Below are positions 23,407 through 35,400 of a stretch of 64,000 bases of DNA, one piece after another. The DNA is from Patiria miniata. Lineage: Eukaryota > Echinodermata > Asteroidea > Valvatida > Asterinidae. The first letter of the stretch is position 1, and every line of letters begins with the position of its first letter. The translations under genes were made by a program, and so were the position numbers. The notes under the pieces are model-generated. The model did not search any database. It was not told the DNA's origin and saw nothing but the letters and a program-made list of their open reading frames with translations. The stretch is taken from positions 13,117,016 to 13,181,015 of the forward strand of contig NW_024037051.1 in the NCBI RefSeq assembly GCF_015706575.1, written 5' to 3'.

Positions 23407-26400
23407 GTAAGCCTCTTTTCGTAAAATAGGGTAAAACACACAGCATTATTATCGTCGAACACGATGAATTGGCCAGCGCCAGCCTCTTTAATGGGGATCT
23501 CAGTATGGATAACTGTTGCCGTGCCACATTTTGAGACTGTAGCTTTATCGACAGTTGGGATTTTCGACTGAAATATTTTGGCGGGAACTGTATTGAAGAG
23601 TTGTGTGGTTCTGAGAAGAACCAGTTGATTGTTTAACTCGACTTTTCGAACAGTATGCTCTGTTCACCATCAGCAGGCTGCCGGACTCTTGCTGGTGGAG
23701 TAAGTGGACGCTACGTTTAGTAGTCCGTTGAGGCGGGAGGTTCTGAAACACGATGCTAAGTTCGGTGGACCGTTAATTAAGGGACTTAAGGCGGGAGAAC
23801 ATATTGAATAGGAGATAACATAACTAAGAAGTTTTGGAGCATTTTAATCGATAAGAAAGTTTTATGGGATTTTGATAACTTTGATAACACAAGAGAACAG
23901 ATGCGACTTGTTTTGAGAAGGGATGGATTTATTAGGCCTATAGACGTGCAGAAAAAGGGGCGAAAATTGGCGTGGAACTTGAGCACTGCACATATAAGAG
24001 GGAATTTCCCAATTGATAACCAAAGGTACCGGTATTTGTACATTATTGTAACTGTCGGCTTCCATTGAAGGATTGTTTGAAGTGTTCAATTCATTGGTTT
24101 CATTGAAAAAATTTAATATGTTTCCGCATAAAAAGTATCGCACCGTACCGGTGCACTTTGTACCTATTTGTGCATTATAAGGAAAAGAGATAAGTTAATG
24201 GTCTAGCATTAGTTTCTTTAATTCAAGGTAATTAAAACATTAAATTAACTACATTCATCAGTGAAACTTGTTAAGAATACTGCCCACAGTTACTTTGTAT
24301 CGACAAAAAAAGAAGGAAAACCAGAGAAAGCATCGCAGGGAAGAAACCTAGAACAGAATGAAAACCAACCAAATGTTCCTTCATCATAATAATAACTCAG
24401 CTCTTTTTAATAAAAATTTCAATCTTTTTCAAGGTTGGCCAAAGATTTTTTTGACTTTGTTCAATTTGGTTGGTTTGAAATATTGCCTTATCGTCCTTTT
24501 AGCCTTTTCAGATCTTAAAGTTCTTTTTTTTTAAAAATCAATACACCCTAGTAAACAGGAAAAAAAGACTGCAACTTTTTTTTTTCTAAGTAGAGCACTA
24601 ATGCCGCAAAAAGTAAGTCTTTTTTGCTCAGTAGTCTTGCTCTCGGGGTGCAGCTCAGTTAAAAACAACAAATTCCTTTAGACACCAATGATCCATCCCC
24701 CCTACTTCAAAAATCTTTGAAAAATACTCGGAACTTCCACAGGTGTTCAGGCTGCACAGAAAAATGATGATCAACATGTCATCTTTCATTTTCAAATTCC
24801 TATACCGGTACCCAAAGAAGACCACCCCTAAAACGAATGATATTTCCCAAACTGGAAAAGTACACTCGAAAAAAAAAACCAGTTTGACTAGAAACCAGTT
24901 AAATTTGTCTAGCCATTCAGGGTCAGCTGGGTGCAACTGAAAATCAGTCAATCAGACTAGATTGTTCCAGTCAGTATTATTGATTATAAGAAAAATAGTT
25001 AAGCAAATACCTGAAATTGGAGTCAAATCAATCAACTTTTTCCAGTCATAGTATGAAACTCTGCATGTTTAACTATATTCCTATTCAATTTTCAGTAACT
25101 AACCAGTCAATGCTTTGACCAAGTTGTTTTTAGAGTGTATGGCCACTTTGAAAAAGTATCCCTCCAGAACATGGCTAAAACAGTAGCGCTAATTTCGGAC
25201 CCAATTGCACCCAAAATGCTTAGAATTGGTAGCTCCAAGTGTAGGCCAGAGGTGCAGTGCCATAGGTCCTCAATTCCCCAATTTAATGGCGCTCAGAACT
25301 CTCTAATAATTATAGAATAATTTGAACGTATAACTTTCATTCATTAGCTCAGCGGACGGATTTTTTGGCTTGTTTACTGTGTTGCATCCTTTAATATACC
25401 CGAAATTTCGATATTTTCCATTAACCACTTTTACGGCAAGATAAAGAGCGATAACTCATATATTTAATTGATAAACATGGGGATAACATTCTCTGAGGTC
25501 GATATCAGGCCTGAACATGGGCAGCTTGTATGCCCATTCCCCAGTTATAGAGCTCCTCTCAGCCCCCAAGTGGACTTTTTCGAAAACACCATAATTTTTC
25601 GAAGATACATGTACATCATTTCTCCAACAAGAGCCGAACCACCGAAGGGTGATTGGTCAAACACATTTATTCCCTTGTTCACATTTAATTGGAAGGGTGT
25701 GGTTATGATGTGGTACATGTTTCTGATTTTAAATATTCATGAAGATATATAAATATTGATCAACTCTTTGCCACAGATGATCCCTGCACAAGTAACCCGT
25801 GCTGGAATGGAGGAAGTTGTTTGAATTCTTCAGCCGATTTTACTTGTATGTGTGCCCCTGAATTCATTGGATCATTCTGTGAATCGAAGAGCCGTAAGTG
25901 CATAGGACGTATGTGTGGGGGTGGGAGGTGTTTCAGAGCGGTTTTTCGAATGACGCCCCCCCCCCTCCGGTCTGTAAATGTGATGAGTTAATTCAGCTCG
26001 GTGCATTCTTTTAAGATAATAATGCACAAAACCGTGTCGGCGGTGTTGAATTAAGGGCAAGAATACCGCATTTTCACTCACTGCATCGTTTACAAAACAG
26101 CCAGGGCGATGTACGTCTTTTATATATATTTGCATTCCTGCTTTGTATTCCATTGCCGTCAGCTTTCGTCGTGTCACTTTTGTCTTGTCTGTCTCGTCTG
26201 TGTTTCGTTATAGTGTCGTTTTTCTGTGGTTATTGTTGTCTGTAAGGGCTGTTTCTTACAAACCTCGGCTTACTTTAACAACTCCATACTTCTTATTTTT
26301 ATTCTCTTATAAACCAAACATATTTATCGAAGTTATCTTGCTATGTACCAGATTTCTTTTATTGATGTATTTCTCTAAAGGAGTATGAAATAAATGTCTT

Positions 26401-29400
26401 CTTGAATTGAATTGAATACATCGTATGCAAACCACAGATCCTTCAGTAACGATAATTAGCATGCAACGTACGTATTGCAGGACGCTGTTAAATGCACTTC
26501 ATGATCGGGTACTGTGTGTTCACAATGTTGCGTACGTGTACCTACAATGTATACGCAAGTTCTGTAGTGAGCCTTGGCCTAATGCGCGTGCTAATGGCTT
26601 GCCCTTGGGCAAGCCATTTTCTGAGCTGTGGGCAGAGGTTGTGTGTTTGATTCAGCCAGTGGTGTATATATGATAGCATCGAGCTTAGATGGTCTGTGGA
26701 TCATTTTTATTGGCCGTACGAGTTGGGATAATAATAAATATGTTCTTTGTTTTCCTTGATTTCCTTTAGACCCTCGTGACTTGGTGTTTGTGACCAATAG
26801 GTCTCCTCCCGGCATTTATGTCGCACCCACAGACACCTTTAACTTCACTCTCATCCCGGGTTTAGACGGTAGCCATGTCAACATAAGTCGACCCTACGCC
26901 ATTGACTACGACCCAGTAGAGCGCATGGTGTATTGGACTGATGTCACCTTGTTGACTTTAAATCGTGCCTTTTTGGACGGGAGTGGAGTGGAAGTTCTCT
27001 TTAGGGATCTACAGCGTAAGCCAGTTTTGCGTCATTGTGTGTTTGTGCTGGTCCCAGTGGGCCAAACTATTGCTCTCTTTTGTGCCTAGTGGCTGGCTGG
27101 CTGGCTGGCTGGTTGGCTCGCGGCCTTTAACTTTTGACCTGGGCAGTGCTATCGTATAGGATTAACCCTGTCCTGCCAATTGTGTAGATCAATTAAATAT
27201 AATTGTGTGTACTCTGGAACCAGCTTTAATGTGCTTGCCTAGTCTTGTTTCCTATGGATTTAGAGGGTTTCCTATCGAGTTGAGAGAACTCTTGATGGCC
27301 GGCCGCCTGGCCGGCCAGCCAGCTGTACGTTGTGACCTGGGCAGTGCTATCGTATAGGGTTAACCCTGCCCGGCATATTGTGTAGATTAATTAAATTTAA
27401 TTTTGTGTACTCTGGAACCATACAGCTTTAATGTACTTTCCTGGTCTTGTTTCCTCTCGATTTAGAAGGTTTTCTTGCCATTTCTTTTTAGATCCTCCTG
27501 GTTTGACTCTTGACGTTGAGAATCGTGTGATGTATTGGACGGATTCTGGCAGTGATCTGATCGAGAGAGCTACTTTGGACGGTCGAGAACGATCAGTGGT
27601 TCTCAACTTGACAAATGCTTCCCTCGCATATGTAAATCCAATGGGGATCGTAGTCGACCCTGCTAACAGGTACATTCACGAGGTTCACCATACCATTGGA
27701 GCATTTCAGATTTTGCTCTGGCCGCCATATAACCTTTGTGATAAGGGGCGACAGATTCCCTAACTACTGCTTCATTCTACTGTGTTTGTCTTGCAGTCAT
27801 TTATACTGGACAGACTGGGGTACCGTACCAAAGATTGAACGATCTGGCACAGACGGATCTGGTCGTCGCGTACTTATCGATACTTCGCTACAGAACGCAT
27901 ATGGTGTAGCCCTTGATCTGGAGGGTAAACTTTGCCTGCGTTTTCCTTCATTTGTGTTTTTGTTAATTGCCATATCAGAAACAAATCCCTTGTTGGACTT
28001 GATAGACTATGTGCATAACGATTTCCAAAGTTATAAAAAAGGCATAACGATTTCTCCAGTTATAAAAAAGTTGAACGAATGTGACATTGCATGGTTTCCT
28101 GGTTGAGTTTATAGGATGATTATTGAAGGAAGGCACTAGCAAAAGTGCAAACAGTTTGGATCTGTGTGAATTGCATATATACATGTACATGTAGAAGCAA
28201 CCTCGTCCCCAGTGCTTACTTTATTTCCAACCTCGTTTCCAATAGTAAGCCCTGGATAAGAAACTTTCTTTCTGTATCCTGATTCGATACCACAATACGG
28301 GCGATTCCCAATAGTGCGCCTCCAAGAGTTTGCAACGCGTTGGCCAATCACAATGCACGAAATCAGTCGACCTTTTCCAAACGCGCATTGGGTCGACAGA
28401 TTTTGCGCATTGTGATTGGCCAACGCGTTGCAAACTCTTGGAGGCGCACTATTGGGAATCGCCCGTATTGGTTAGTAATGGATTTATATCGTGTACTTAA
28501 TGTTGGTATTTCCAACGTGCATTACGTGTTTTCACAATATTATTGTTATTATAACGTCCCCGCCTTCTCAAAAATAATCTTTTCCTTTCCAATTTGCTCA
28601 TATTAATATGAAATGTGATAAAATATGAAATGTTGCATATTGGCGGGATAAGATTGTAACATTTTAACTTCGAAAACAATCGTGTTTTCGTAACTCATGG
28701 CGCGACGAATTTTTGTTTTAACCTAGACACCGCATACAAAAACAAACGCTATTGTAACGTACAGACAGGCACCAGACTATTCCTCATTTGCATACGTGTG
28801 CACAAATTTAGCACATGCAAATGATCCAGTACCAGGGTAAGAGAGCAGGTAGTGGTGGGTGCGTACTGCTCGACACACTGGGGACGAGGTTGATATAGAA
28901 GCAATGCCCCTCTTCCCCTCCTCCCCCCCCCCCAAAAAAATAATAATAATAATAAATGATAATAATAATTACGGGAAATGGTTCATTATTTTGGGAGACG
29001 TTCCCATAGACTTGTGAAAAAAAATTGTCAAACTTTAATGTGCCCTAACCTAATATTGCCTTGTCCTTTTCCACGAATTTCGGTATGTTTACTAATTAGA
29101 CCACGAGCAACAAATATAACCTAATTGCGACGGTAAAATTGTGACATTAGGGAGACATGTCTCCCTAATGACCGATGTCTCCCATCGTGCGAAGAAATTA
29201 CGATAATGGTGTCTCCTTAATGTTACCATTACACTAATAATAATAATAATAAAAATAGTAGATGAAGATTAATGATATTACTTTGATACGACTCCTTGTT
29301 CTTCAGGGGGAAGGCTGTACTGGTGTGATTGTTGGACCGACCGCATTGAATACTCGGATCTTTTAGGCCAGGGTCGGACTGTTCTTGTCAACGGCACAAG

Positions 29401-32400
29401 TTCCTACCTTCCTTTATTTGATCTCTTCGTCTACTATAACTTTATCTACTGGACCGAAGGGTCATCATCCACCATTATGCGTGTTGAGGCTTCGGGAAGG
29501 CTTTTGGGGAATCATGGCTCAGAAAGTTTTACCTATTCTCATGGAATTCACATATTTAAATGTAATTAATCCATTAGCACTCGTATTACATTGTCGTAAA
29601 CTGTATGCTTATATAGCTCTTTCTATTGTGCAGGGTGAGTCGAAAAGAAAGTTGATCCAGATTAAATATTTTGTTTCCTAAAAAGCAATCAAATTTGATA
29701 CACCAACGAAGTATGTCTTAAAAAAGCATGTTCTTCCACTCATTTAAAAAAAAAACTACTAAAATTGATCATTGCCATTTGAAGGTATACATGTTTTACT
29801 GAAAGAACCAATTTATAGCTGTCCATGGAATGCCATAGGAAGCTATTGAGCTGAGTAACGATTATAAAAACACACACACACAAACATTCAAGTACAAATG
29901 AGATTTTAATGATTGAAATCGGACTGAACCATTATTTTTACTGTCAGATTTTGTGTTATGAGGAACAATTCCACTCTTTTTTCCCCTGAACTTATTGAAT
30001 GACAGTCTTAGATAACGAACCTCCGATGTTCAGTGGTTGCCCTGGTGACGTCATCATCCCTGCCAAGCCATCGTCCAATGAAGTGGCTTACAGCTGGCCT
30101 CCACCTCTCATCTCGGACAATGCTGGTCCTGTGGATGTCACGTTCAGTTGCCAAGCAACCAAAGTTTTGAAATGTAACCGAACCGGCAGTGGGGTCTTCA
30201 CAGTTGGTGTTACTTCAGTGATCTACAACGCTACTGATACATCTGGCAACCATGCCACGTGTCTTTTTAAAGTCACCGTCACAGGTTTGTACACAATTAG
30301 CTTGTTCGCTTTTCCACGTATCTTTGAAGGCATCATTAGTTTGTGTTTTCTTCTTCTTCTTCTTCTTTTGGAAGGGGGGGGGGGTCCATGAGCAATGGGC
30401 ACCATTTTAAACCCAGTTGCTCTGTATATGCAAGAAATTATTATGGTATATAACAATATCTCTTCATATATTTTTTTATTGAATATTTAGTGGTGGATCT
30501 AGTATGCCCAGCAAATTTCACAGTCGATGCGGAGCCAGGTTTCACCTGCATATTTCGAGTTGGTGTTTTTGTCTCTTAAGGTTTTTGTCCAGCCGGCACC
30601 ACGAATGATGATCTTCATGGCCGGTTGATGTGGCTTGCAACAAGAAGAGGCACAACAGCAGAATCGTTCGAGAGATGCTCGCTTATGACATCAAAAGGTG
30701 AGATGATAATTAATGGACCGATCCAGTAAGCACCACCCCATGGTGTTCTGACCAATCAGACGTGCGTGTACTAACATGCGTGCATGCGCGTATGATGCGC
30801 GCGGCAGGAAAATGCAGCGTGGCATTGGAGAGAAGCACGTGTTAATTTGCCCACGTGCGCACTGGGCGGAGCTTGCTGGATCGGCCCACTGTGAAGCTAA
30901 TAATAAAAATATAATAGTTTGGAGGCTAATACATGTACTTGCAGCAGAAGCTGAATTGCGAAGGACGCGGCTACACGTGGCCGAACCAAAGGCATGTGAA
31001 ATTAATGTGCCTTTGGCTGCCGCCATAATTATGACCCGTGTCTGACCACGGAGCACAGCCAGAGATCGAAAGTGTTGATATTTTTGGAGGGAGGAAAAGC
31101 GGAGAGCTCGGAGAAAAACCCTGGCACAGAGAGAATCAACCAACTCTACTCACACAATGGTCTAAGCTGGGAACCAAACCGGGCCAAATTGGTGAGAGGC
31201 GAGCGTTTTATGGCACTGGCTACCCATGCCACCCTAGTGCCAACTGCCAAGCTAGTATGATTGAGATGACACGACCTTACTAAGGCATCATATGTGAAGG
31301 GTTCTCTTAGAACCAGATATACTTTTGGGCCGATCTTGAAATTAAATACATAACAACTGGAAAGCACTCAAAGAGCGCAAACCTCCGCCAAGGCTCAACA
31401 ATTCCCCGCCATATTGTCAGTATACCTAAAAGAAATACTCGCATCAATGGTGAAGAATCCTTAAAAACAAATCCTGGATCCAGACCCAGATCCGGATTAC
31501 TTCCAAAATCTACTCGATTTGTACTTTGGACCAACAACTCAAAAGCAAATCCGTCCATAACTTTTGGAGTTATTTGTAAACAGGCAAACCAACCAACAAA
31601 CCAACGCCGCTGAAAATTTAAACTCCTTGGCGGCAGTAATAAATGAGATTTGATGAACGGTTGCTCAGTACAAAGTATGCCGTTTTCATTGCCTCATGAT
31701 GAATGATGAATGCTTGTTGCCCAGAAAAACAAATGTACCTTCTTCCTTTGGTACACTTAGATAATGACTTTACCCATAACTTTCACATGATTCTCTGTTT
31801 TCGTTTGTGATATCACTAACCTCAGGTCAGCATATCGTTTCCAAGTAATCTGTCATTGTGAAGGAGACAAATCTATATTTAAACAGAATTGGTTTAATTT
31901 ACTCTTCTAGAATTTGAAGGTTAAAGTCTAATAGATAGGATGTTCCTTTTTCATTAGATTAAAAAATACCACACTTTTGATAATATGTTGGTTAATTTTG
32001 CATACAGCTGGGGACCCGTTAGCTGTTCGCAACTGCTCCATTGTAGCTCCGCCGTTATATTTCCAGTGGGGAAACCACGTACCTCGCAGTTGTGGGGAAG
32101 AAAGAAACAATCTAACTCTGGATCAAGTCAAAGATGTAAGCTTTGAAGTTCAGACCTTTAGAATAGTTATAAAGTTGAATCGGTTATAACCGATAATGTA
32201 ACAAAAGTTGACTGATAGTGAAGTAATATTTGCTACATGCATCATTCAACTTTTACATCATCGGTGATACAGTATCGGTCAATTGTGACATTATCGGTTG
32301 GTGATACCTTATCCGTTGGTTACTACATTATCAGTTTAACAGGCTTCCTTCAAGAGTTCTAAAGTTATATCGTTATTCATGACGCAATGTTTGAGATTCA

Positions 32401-35400
32401 TTGTGTATTGTTGTTCAATTTATATGTCGTAATTCTATTTAATGTTTAATTCTTTTTATTGACTGGAAGGCTTCATTAAGAAACTGAATCAGTGTATCCA
32501 TATTGCATTTGGCAGGTTAACGTCAGTAAAGGGAACGTGAATGAAGTGGCTGAGTTTTTGGCCAATCAGACCTCAGAGTCAAGTGAAAGTGCAGAAAATG
32601 TGCAAGCGGTCTCCACCATTTTGATGAACATTGTCGGGGCAGGATCAGGAGATCGTGAGGTAGCTTAATTATAAAAAGCAAATGTGTTAAACTAAAAAGT
32701 TGCAATTTGTGGAAACCGAGGAGCGAATAGATCTTCACAATAGTGACATTTCACCGATTTCAAGGTTGTGGCTTTATAGTAGATGGCAAACTTCTCAATA
32801 CTCCAATTGATTTTGTCCCAGCTTTTTAGGGTTTCTAGTTGGGACATAACACAGGCAACTGTGTAAGATTGACTTGCAAAGGACACTCATGCACATCTGA
32901 TTGAAATGCATTTTCACAACAGGCATGGGGGTCAAGGAAAGTAGAGTATTCGTAGCATTACTCCAAAGTTCCATAGATGCTTTAGATAATAAGCGACTGT
33001 CTGACTGATGTAGCCGGACACTGGTGTGGAAATGTTGAGTTTGTGCTATATGCAAATTTCACGTACCATCTTGTGTTATTGATGAGCACCATGTGATCAT
33101 GGTTTAGCCAATCAGAATAAAGAATCAGCAAAGAGTCTGTTATAAGGAAATTATTGACAAAGCATTTACAATTTCCAAAGATACTTACCTGTTACCTCAC
33201 TGATGGCACACACTGCCTGCACATACTTGAACAAACATCCAAAGTAAACTGTGTACACTAGAAAATGCACAAAATGTTGCACTGAACCTAATCCTGACGT
33301 CATCATGATAGGAATTAAGTTCAAATAGTAACCTAACTGTTAAGCTGTTTGAAATGAGATGGTTGCCAGTGAACATGGTGAACAGCGCCTTCTAAGGCCA
33401 ACTAAAATGTCTTATTGTGGAATTCGAGTTTTTATCAATTTTCTTGAAGGTAACTGAGTTGGTGATACAGACGGTAAGCAATGTCATCATGAGTACCAGC
33501 CAGACTCCTGACTCCCAGACTCCTGAGGTCTATGCTGGCAGCTCCTCAGCCATCGTTCAGTCTGTTGAGGCTCAGGTTTCCTTGACTCTGAGACAAGAGG
33601 GTCCGGTCAGTATACAGCAGGACACCATCCACGTTGAGGCGGTCAGTCTGGACCCAATGCTGGTTAGCAACGGACTCACTTTCGTGTCTGCTCCGGAGCA
33701 GGAGTCCGGACAGTCTTCACCACAAGAGGGCAGCCTTGTCGGAACTAAGGTCACGACCTTGCTGAATGCCAGTGATGACGTGCCTCAAGATGTGATAGCT
33801 TCAATCCGGTTACCGGCTAACATTTTCAGCAGTGGTAAGACTGATTTTCAGTAGAGGCGTTGTAATAACCTTGAAGAAAAATTGTAAATAAGAAGGGCTG
33901 TAAAAAGTTTTGCTTATTAAAAAATATTGGGTTTACTTTGTTTTCTACTTGATACCTTTTTGTGTCATCTGCATCCCCTGCTAGGCTTGACTTGTGAATT
34001 TCTCCAATATAAGTTTGCTAGCTGATGCCTTTAAGACAAGGTGGGCATGTCTTTAGTCTTTTTCTGACATCACTGATACCTTTTAGAAAACAGTTCCCAG
34101 CCGCTGCGGGCGAGTTTCATTGTCTACGCTGATGACACCTTGTTCAAGTCAGCGCTTATCAATGGCTCCCAAGGAAAGAACGGTTCGAGCCTCCGGGTTG
34201 CGGGGACTGTCGTCTCACTGACTGTGGAAGACATTGAGTTGGTAAACCTCACCGAACCAGTGGTCATCCAATTCAAGGTATACTTGTCTTCATAAAGCAA
34301 TTGTGGAGTTCCCTATCTGGGAATCCAGTCCATCATAGACCTAAGCGTTCTAGATAATAACATTCTAATTTCGTAGTTGTGTAGGTTGCAGTATATAATG
34401 CTGAGTACTCACAGTTATAGTACAGGCTTATTTTCTTTTTTATTGTTGTTGAGTTTACAGTCCAACGTTGTATCTTATGGTCAAACAGGCACCATCCATT
34501 GAAACGGAGCGAAATAGAACCATCCAGTGTGTCTTCTGGGATTTCGATCTGAACGACAAAGTCGGCGATTGGTCGATGGCTGGTTGCTTGCTGGCAACAG
34601 AGACCAATTATACAGTGTCCTGTAACTGCTGTCATGCGACCAACTTTGCCATTCTTGTGGTATGCCATTACTTGCCATTCTTTGCCATTACTTGCCATTC
34701 TCGTGGTATGCCATTACTTGCCATTCTTTGCCATTCTTGTTGTGTGGCAACTGAAATGCTGTATTTTCCTATGCTTGTCTTAGAGGTCCTTTGAGGTTCA
34801 CTACATAAAGTAAGTTGGAGAAAATAAAAATTGCATGTATTTGAGCCAAACCCCATATCCTCACAGAGAACTGAAAGTTCCCATATGTTTAAAATCTTTG
34901 GAAAAAAACACAATGTGCAGTTTCCTGCAGAGTAGAGTACTTTCAGAATTCAGTTTGGTTCTTCCAAAATAAATTTGGAGAGTTAGGGTTAAAGTGACAA
35001 ATCATGGGATAAATGTTTTCAGAAGAAAATGAAAGAGATTCAACTTTGTTTACTTCAGATAATACGTTTACTCTTTCAACTTTCAAGCGCTGAGGGAAAC
35101 GCTAAATGGTATGTTGATTCAAGATTTCTCTTCATTTACTGTTCTTCCTTTATCAAGGATGTCCAAGGACAGAAGGACGAACCAGATGATCCATTCCAGA
35201 AGGCGCTGGAAATCATTAGCCAAGTTGGTTGTGTCCTCTCCATCATTGCTCTGGGTATCACCTTGACTGTGTATCTTGCTATCAAGTAAGATCCTCTGTC
35301 AATCTATCTTAGAGCTGAAGGATAAGACAGCCGAGTTGTTAGAGCACCAGGTTCTTTTCATGATTGCATGTTCAAATCCCACCTTCGTCTATTTCGTAGT

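Larger units (their letters stand above)
21152..32390 (+). repeat. Right arm of the large inverted duplication
   Basis: This is the partner of the left arm. It is longer (11.2 against 7.6 kb) because it contains insertions absent from the left arm: 21735-22744, 28198-28892, a LINE-like tail near 26.0-26.4 kb, 30715-30887, and the SINE plus repeat block of about 30.95-31.82 kb. It also keeps exon 1 and the promoter. Exon identity between arms looks high but clearly not perfect, so this is not a trivial assembly echo of one haplotype. Confidence 0.85.

Noticed and set aside
29562-29572. Stop codon ending the GPCR after the last YWTD exon
   Set aside because: A GTAATT donor directly precedes it, the phase fits the HYR exon, and the minus copy keeps the same donor.
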